Below, one piece after another: positions 7,601 to 9,686 of a stretch of 9,686 nucleotides of DNA. A program made the position numbers and the translations under genes. Within the stretch, counting starts at the first letter, position 1. Every line of letters starts with the position of its first letter. The stretch covers positions 1 to 9,686 of the forward strand of contig JAJRTM010000268.1 in NCBI GenBank assembly GCA_024278285.1, read 5' to 3'. The stretch comes from Planctomycetota bacterium. GTDB taxonomy: Bacteria > Planctomycetota > Planctomycetia > Planctomycetales > Planctomycetaceae. The notes beneath the pieces are model-generated. The model was not told the origin of the DNA. It ran no database searches and saw only the letters and a list, made by a program, of their open reading frames with translations.

Positions 7601-7688
7601 GAAAAACATCACCCCAAAACAAATGGTCGACCTAATCTCCTACCTGAAAAACTGGCGATACATCAACGGCAAGGTTCCTTTGAAATAG
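4635..7688 (+). CDS. Secreted PVC-type dehydrogenase-like protein with cytochrome c domain
   Basis: This 1017-residue protein has the three-part architecture of the large planctomycete/verrucomicrobial family annotated as membrane-bound dehydrogenase plus Pirellula/Verrucomicrobium-type heme-binding domain. A signal peptide covers about 1-31 (hydrophobic core 7-23, likely cleavage after LYA). A beta-propeller-like region (about 40-420) resembles soluble sugar dehydrogenases and carries two EF-hand-like acidic loops, DSNGDGVYD (102-110) and DRDGDGKVD (145-153), which probably bind calcium. Residues about 430-860 are helical HEAT-like repeats. The C-terminal cytochrome c domain has the heme site CSSCH at 888-892, and M984 in SFMPKGLE is the likely second axial ligand. 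It is expected to act outside the inner membrane in oxidation of an organic substrate, possibly carbohydrate, but the substrate is unknown. It stands alone between two repeat elements. Confidence 0.9.
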   Translation: MISLSRCLLCSAGLFLTMLVGIFQMNASLYAEKPLNVEGEQKTLVLTEGVSIQNIAREPVVIDPVDIAFDEFGRLWVAEMRDYPNGPAEGAKPISLIKILKDSNGDGVYDSSTVFADELLFVTGMFPWKGGVIVTLSGKIEWMIDRDGDGKVDHRETWLDGFAEKNPQLRANHLTLGPDGWFYVANGLRGGAVNVVRKDWPQLKEPIQLRGRDFRFHPQTGACEAIAGNGQYGMSFDAWGNRIICTNRNPAMQIMLQYRHLKQQPKLPIRSLIQDISPSGVNSKLFPLSANWTTSNLHAGQYSAACGVHIYQGDAMPAKFLNRMFVCDPTANLVHQDELQINGASFSAVNPYQPKEFLASRSEWFRAVNLRTGPDGCLYVIDMYRAVIEHPQFMPDELKNRPDLTLGNDLGRLWKLSQTGKKLSRPTSETILPANASTSQLIQWLQHDNIWQRDVAYRKFVERQDASSAPELAKLLNPQTKPAAYILALRLLDQLNALSDKQLLAGMAHADAKVRFNALKISDPRLNPSATGGAADSQKTNPALIKSAINALRDKHPHVRYQAMLVLRTQADNIPLFVPTVSSSILKNHSGDWSRKASLLGLHGKQLTYLHTLVYLADSIVKTEEQKQTQREYLNEISYLIGRASDDAQAKLVLTTLFAVEAAGLNQQLISSAILGLGDGLRSRGKSIASLLTVAVPEENAKFQQYIKQLLVDAKQNKNHELKIQALQTVRFIPGDNITQLLVGFIKNHQLPADVRAECLKSLRGRAIPESKKMIGEFVEMIRSESPQMRRELIDYSLSNKQATITLLSAMDAGELNFREFASVHIRVLSRSKDKQIKALYVKLQAKTKDTNLEKLIADYLKILSQADMTDLEHGSPERGREIFKSQCSSCHRIGNDGVSVAPDISDTRVKRPSDLLTNILDPNRAIDNNYFSYTAVTTAGKVYTGVLAEETPFAITLKQAKGETVTLQRDDIEEFASDGVSFMPKGLEKNITPKQMVDLISYLKNWRYINGKVPLK

Positions 7689-7702
7689 CCAATTATCGCT
7701 CG

Positions 7703-7733
7703 AACAATAATGGTCACTTTTTCAGTTATTGTT
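7703..7733. terminator. Weak hairpin after the cytochrome/propeller gene
   Basis: AACAATAA (7703-7710) and TTATTGTT (7726-7733) form an 8-bp perfect inverted repeat with a 15-nt loop, starting 15 bp after the stop codon at 7688. The stem is AT-rich and there is no clean T-run after it, so any terminator activity would be weak. It overlaps the left end of the next inverted repeat. Confidence 0.3.
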
Positions 7734-7810
7734 ACGTCTTTATTGTAGGATGGCGTGCTTGCACCCATCTTCGCATGCCGAGTTGCGTTCAATGATAGAA
7801 AAGACGTAAC
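7731..7810. repeat. Inverted-repeat element containing a GTAG-hairpin
   Basis: Perfect 11-bp inverted ends GTTACGTCTTT (7731-7741) and AAAGACGTAAC (7800-7810) enclose GTAG (7745-7748). This is directly followed by a hairpin with outer stem GATGG/CCATC (7749-7753 with 7765-7769), a bulged C at 7754 and inner stem GTG/CAC around a CTTG loop. A second small stem is possible between CGCA (7772-7775) and TGCG (7784-7787). GTAG before a hairpin again fits a REP-type unit, here a single one, of different sequence from the 4405-4567 element. The outer palindrome could also act as a transcription barrier. Confidence 0.55.
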
Positions 7811-7917
7811 TATTCAGTGGGAAGGCTTGAATCTGTACTTTCTTTGAACGGTGAGAAATTTTCTGTCGATATTGAATGGGCAAAGTTTATTTTGACTAAA
7901 CCACGGGGCGAAACGGG

Positions 7918-8361
7918 ATGGAAGACCAAGACTCATCCACGCGATGGCGTGATTTTTTGAGTGCTGCACCGGCAGTTGTGGTTGCTTTGCTGCCCAGACT
8001 GGCGTGCCCCTGCCAGATGCCTGCCTATGCCGGGCTGATCAGTTCGATGGGGCTGGCGTTTTTAATGGAAACAGTCTACCTCTTTCCGTTGACGGCAATG
8101 TGTTTGACATTTTCGCTCGGCGGTCTTCTCATCAGAGCAAGACGACGCCGGAAATATGGTCTGTTTGTTCTCGGGTTACTGGCAGCAACTCTTCTGATGG
8201 TTGGCAAATTCATCTTTACCTGGCCGGTCGCCTTCTACGTGGGACTGACACTTCTGATGGTCGCTTCGCTGTGGAATTCCTGGCCTCCCAAAAGACCAGC
8301 CAAACTTAGGTTCAACCCCGATGGTTCAATCAGTCGGGTCGAGTCATCTGCTTCGAAATGA
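7918..8361 (+). CDS. MerC-like small integral membrane protein
   Basis: The 147-residue protein resembles MerC-type mercury-transporter homologues. A first hydrophobic segment (about 16-33) holds a Cys pair in the motif ACPCQMP (C30, C32). It is followed by AGLISSMGLAFL (38-49), further hydrophobic segments (about 52-72, 80-100, 103-120), an Arg-rich cytoplasmic loop RARRRRKYG (73-81), and the ending SLWNSWP (117-123). MerC proteins move Hg(II) across the inner membrane through paired cysteines. Here no merA, merP or merR is adjacent, so mercury transport is only a family-based guess and another metal or redox role is possible. An in-frame TAA at 7897 rules out a longer N-terminus. The ribosome site is poor (GGGG at 7905-7908), and only a weak promoter (TTGAAC 7844 to GATATT 7873) can be suggested. 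Its 3' end overlaps the converging gene by 32 bp. Confidence 0.7.
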   Translation: MEDQDSSTRWRDFLSAAPAVVVALLPRLACPCQMPAYAGLISSMGLAFLMETVYLFPLTAMCLTFSLGGLLIRARRRRKYGLFVLGLLAATLLMVGKFIFTWPVAFYVGLTLLMVASLWNSWPPKRPAKLRFNPDGSISRVESSASK

Positions 8362-9652
8362 CAATCGTACGTGATAACGGTGCATGTCGGTAATAGGTTT
8401 CCAGAATGCAAATAGCAAGTGCTGTTGCGTAAAGCCTTCCGCCGATGGCGTCGTAATGTCCGCCCGGAGCCCAACTGCCAGTTGCATGACCAGTCGTGAT
8501 TTGAGTTTCGATCAGAATCTTCTGCACCTGTGAATTCCATTGTTCCCACGATTGACCACCGACATGATGAAACAGTTGTGTTGCATGATACCAATAGTAA
8601 ATGTTGGGCGTCTTGCGATTGGGCAGATGGTTCGTTAAGAGGAAATTGGCTCCTCGTTGCAAACGCGGATCGTCAATGTCCCAACCAAGATGTATTCTCG
8701 CAAGTAAAGCCTCGGCTGTCATCACTTCGGTTGCCTCGCGGCCCGGTTGGTAGGCATACCGGGTGCCATCATCATTTTGGACGGTGTCGAGAAAGCTTGC
8801 AGCTCGGTCCATCGTTTCCTGGGGAACCAACAACTTCGCTGTCTGCGCCGCCTGGATCGCAGAGAGTTGCCAGCCAGTCACGCTCGTATCGCCCTGATCC
8901 TCCGGTCGATATCGCCAACCGCCTGAAGAATGCTGAGCAGCAATGAGAAAGTCGATCGCTTTTTGAGCCGGTGCTCGCAACTCTTCATCGCCGCTGATCG
9001 CAAGCGATTCGCAAAGAACAATCGTTGCCAGAGCATGAGCATACATACCGGCTGGACGATCCAAAACGGCTCTTAAATCACCATTCGGCTTCTGGTGACC
9101 GAGCAGCCAGTTAAGTCCCTTCATAATCTTGGTTCGGTCACGTCCAGTTCGATGAGTTTGGCCCGTACCAAGATAGGCAAGCAATGCCAGTGATGTTCCG
9201 GCAGAATCGCTGTTCAATCGAGATGTCGCACCGCAGTTGCAATTATTCCCTACGTAAAAACGATCCAGACTCCAACTCCCATCGTCGCTTTGGTGTCTGC
9301 TTAGCCAGCGAAGACCACGCTGCACCGCGGCTTCGGTTTGCTTGGAACCACCTTCAAGTTGAAGCATCTGTGTTCGAAGACGAGGATCTCGCGTTGCAAA
9401 CAGACGCTCAACAGAGGAACTGTCCGCAAGCAGCCGTTTGATATTTCTCAGGTCAGGCAACTTCGGCTCGTGCTGATTTTCAGTAAGATGTGGCTCCGTC
9501 GCAGACCGCTTTTCTGCAATCGCCTTCCGAGAAGATTCTTCGCCTTTGTTTTCTGCAATCTGCCCTGGCTCGACCGATAATTTCCAGTAAGCAGCAATGA
9601 GCAGCATTAATAATACCGCCGATGAACAGACTACAATCAAGCGAGGACGCAT
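8330..9652 (-). CDS. Membrane-anchored prenyltransferase-like alpha/alpha-toroid protein
   Basis: The 440-residue protein has an N-terminal membrane anchor (about 6-23), a charged, probably disordered linker (about 30-65), then prenyltransferase/squalene-oxidase-type repeats in an alpha/alpha toroid. Repeat signatures include GLRWLSRHQSDDGSW (113-127), GLNWLLGHQKPNGD (179-192), FLIAAQHSSGGWRY (235-248), FLDTVQNDDG (287-296) and the conserved end GSWAPGGHYDAIGGRLYATALA (392-413). Planctomycetes carry many such proteins, often mis-annotated as squalene-hopene cyclases. The cyclase DxDD acid motif is degenerate here (D252-Q-G-D255-T), so cyclase activity is unlikely and the role is unknown. The toroid probably lies on the periplasmic side. 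A GTG at 9664 would extend it by four residues, but its AGGA is only 1 nt away, so the ATG is preferred. Its promoter lies outside the window. Confidence 0.82.
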   Translation of the reverse strand: MRPRLIVVCSSAVLLMLLIAAYWKLSVEPGQIAENKGEESSRKAIAEKRSATEPHLTENQHEPKLPDLRNIKRLLADSSSVERLFATRDPRLRTQMLQLEGGSKQTEAAVQRGLRWLSRHQSDDGSWSLDRFYVGNNCNCGATSRLNSDSAGTSLALLAYLGTGQTHRTGRDRTKIMKGLNWLLGHQKPNGDLRAVLDRPAGMYAHALATIVLCESLAISGDEELRAPAQKAIDFLIAAQHSSGGWRYRPEDQGDTSVTGWQLSAIQAAQTAKLLVPQETMDRAASFLDTVQNDDGTRYAYQPGREATEVMTAEALLARIHLGWDIDDPRLQRGANFLLTNHLPNRKTPNIYYWYHATQLFHHVGGQSWEQWNSQVQKILIETQITTGHATGSWAPGGHYDAIGGRLYATALAICILETYYRHAPLSRTIVISKQMTRPD

Positions 9653-9658
9653 TAAAAA

Positions 9659-9662
9659 CCTC
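9659..9662 (-). promoter_or_regulatory. Ribosome binding site deciding the start at 9652
   Basis: On the minus strand GAGG (9662-9659) lies 6 nt before ATG 9652. The alternative GTG at 9664 has AGGA only 1 nt upstream, which is too close. This supports an N-terminus of MRPRLIVV. Confidence 0.65.
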
Positions 9663-9686
9663 ACATCCTAAAAAATGGCAGCAATG

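Noticed and set aside
8530..8946. 138-codon plus-strand frame opposite the toroid protein gene
   Set aside because: The minus-strand gene has clear repeat motifs; the plus-strand translation is low-complexity and resembles nothing.
8330..9652. Squalene-hopene cyclase
   Set aside because: The protein is too short, is membrane-anchored with a linker, and lacks the intact DxDD acid motif.

Overview
The window looks like chromosomal DNA of a member of the Planctomycetota, probably a moderate-GC lineage of Planctomycetales. This is inferred from gene content: a secreted beta-propeller/HEAT/cytochrome c protein of the Pirellula-Verrucomicrobium type, a membrane-anchored prenyltransferase-like (alpha/alpha toroid) protein of a kind common in planctomycetes, and a GYF_2 domain fused to an SPFH protein. 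No rRNA, tRNA, CRISPR array, integrase or transposase gene was seen.

Layout. Positions 1-522 hold no gene but three palindromic repeat elements (66-219, 261-320, 331-491) and an A8G9 homopolymer junction. Next comes a leftward operon, ispH then dprA, joined by a TGATG stop/start overlap and driven from a recognisable promoter at 2658-2686. From the same intergenic space a rightward gene encodes a YdjI-like SPFH protein with a C-terminal GYF_2 domain, followed by a small membrane-anchored protein of unknown function. A 163-bp inverted element at 4405-4567, strongly resembling a REPIN (two inverted REP units), separates that gene from a 1017-residue secreted dehydrogenase-like protein with a C-terminal CSSCH heme site. 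A further repeat with a GTAG-hairpin (7731-7810) lies in the next gap. The window ends with a small MerC-like membrane protein (7918-8361) and, converging on it with a 32-bp tail overlap, a prenyltransferase-like repeat protein (8330-9652).

How the genes relate. Only ispH-dprA is a clear operon: the last MEP-pathway enzyme is translationally linked to the RecA loader used in transformation and ssDNA handling. The remaining genes are mostly envelope-associated (SPFH membrane scaffold, secreted cytochrome/propeller, metal-transporter-like membrane protein, anchored toroid protein), but the sequence gives no evidence of one shared pathway.

I found no convincing new multi-gene system. The most interesting material is non-coding. 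The two arms of the 4405-4567 element are about 80% identical, and several differences fall as compensated base pairs inside two small hairpins in each arm, preceded by GTAG. Three of the four long gene-free gaps carry palindromic repeats, of visibly different types.
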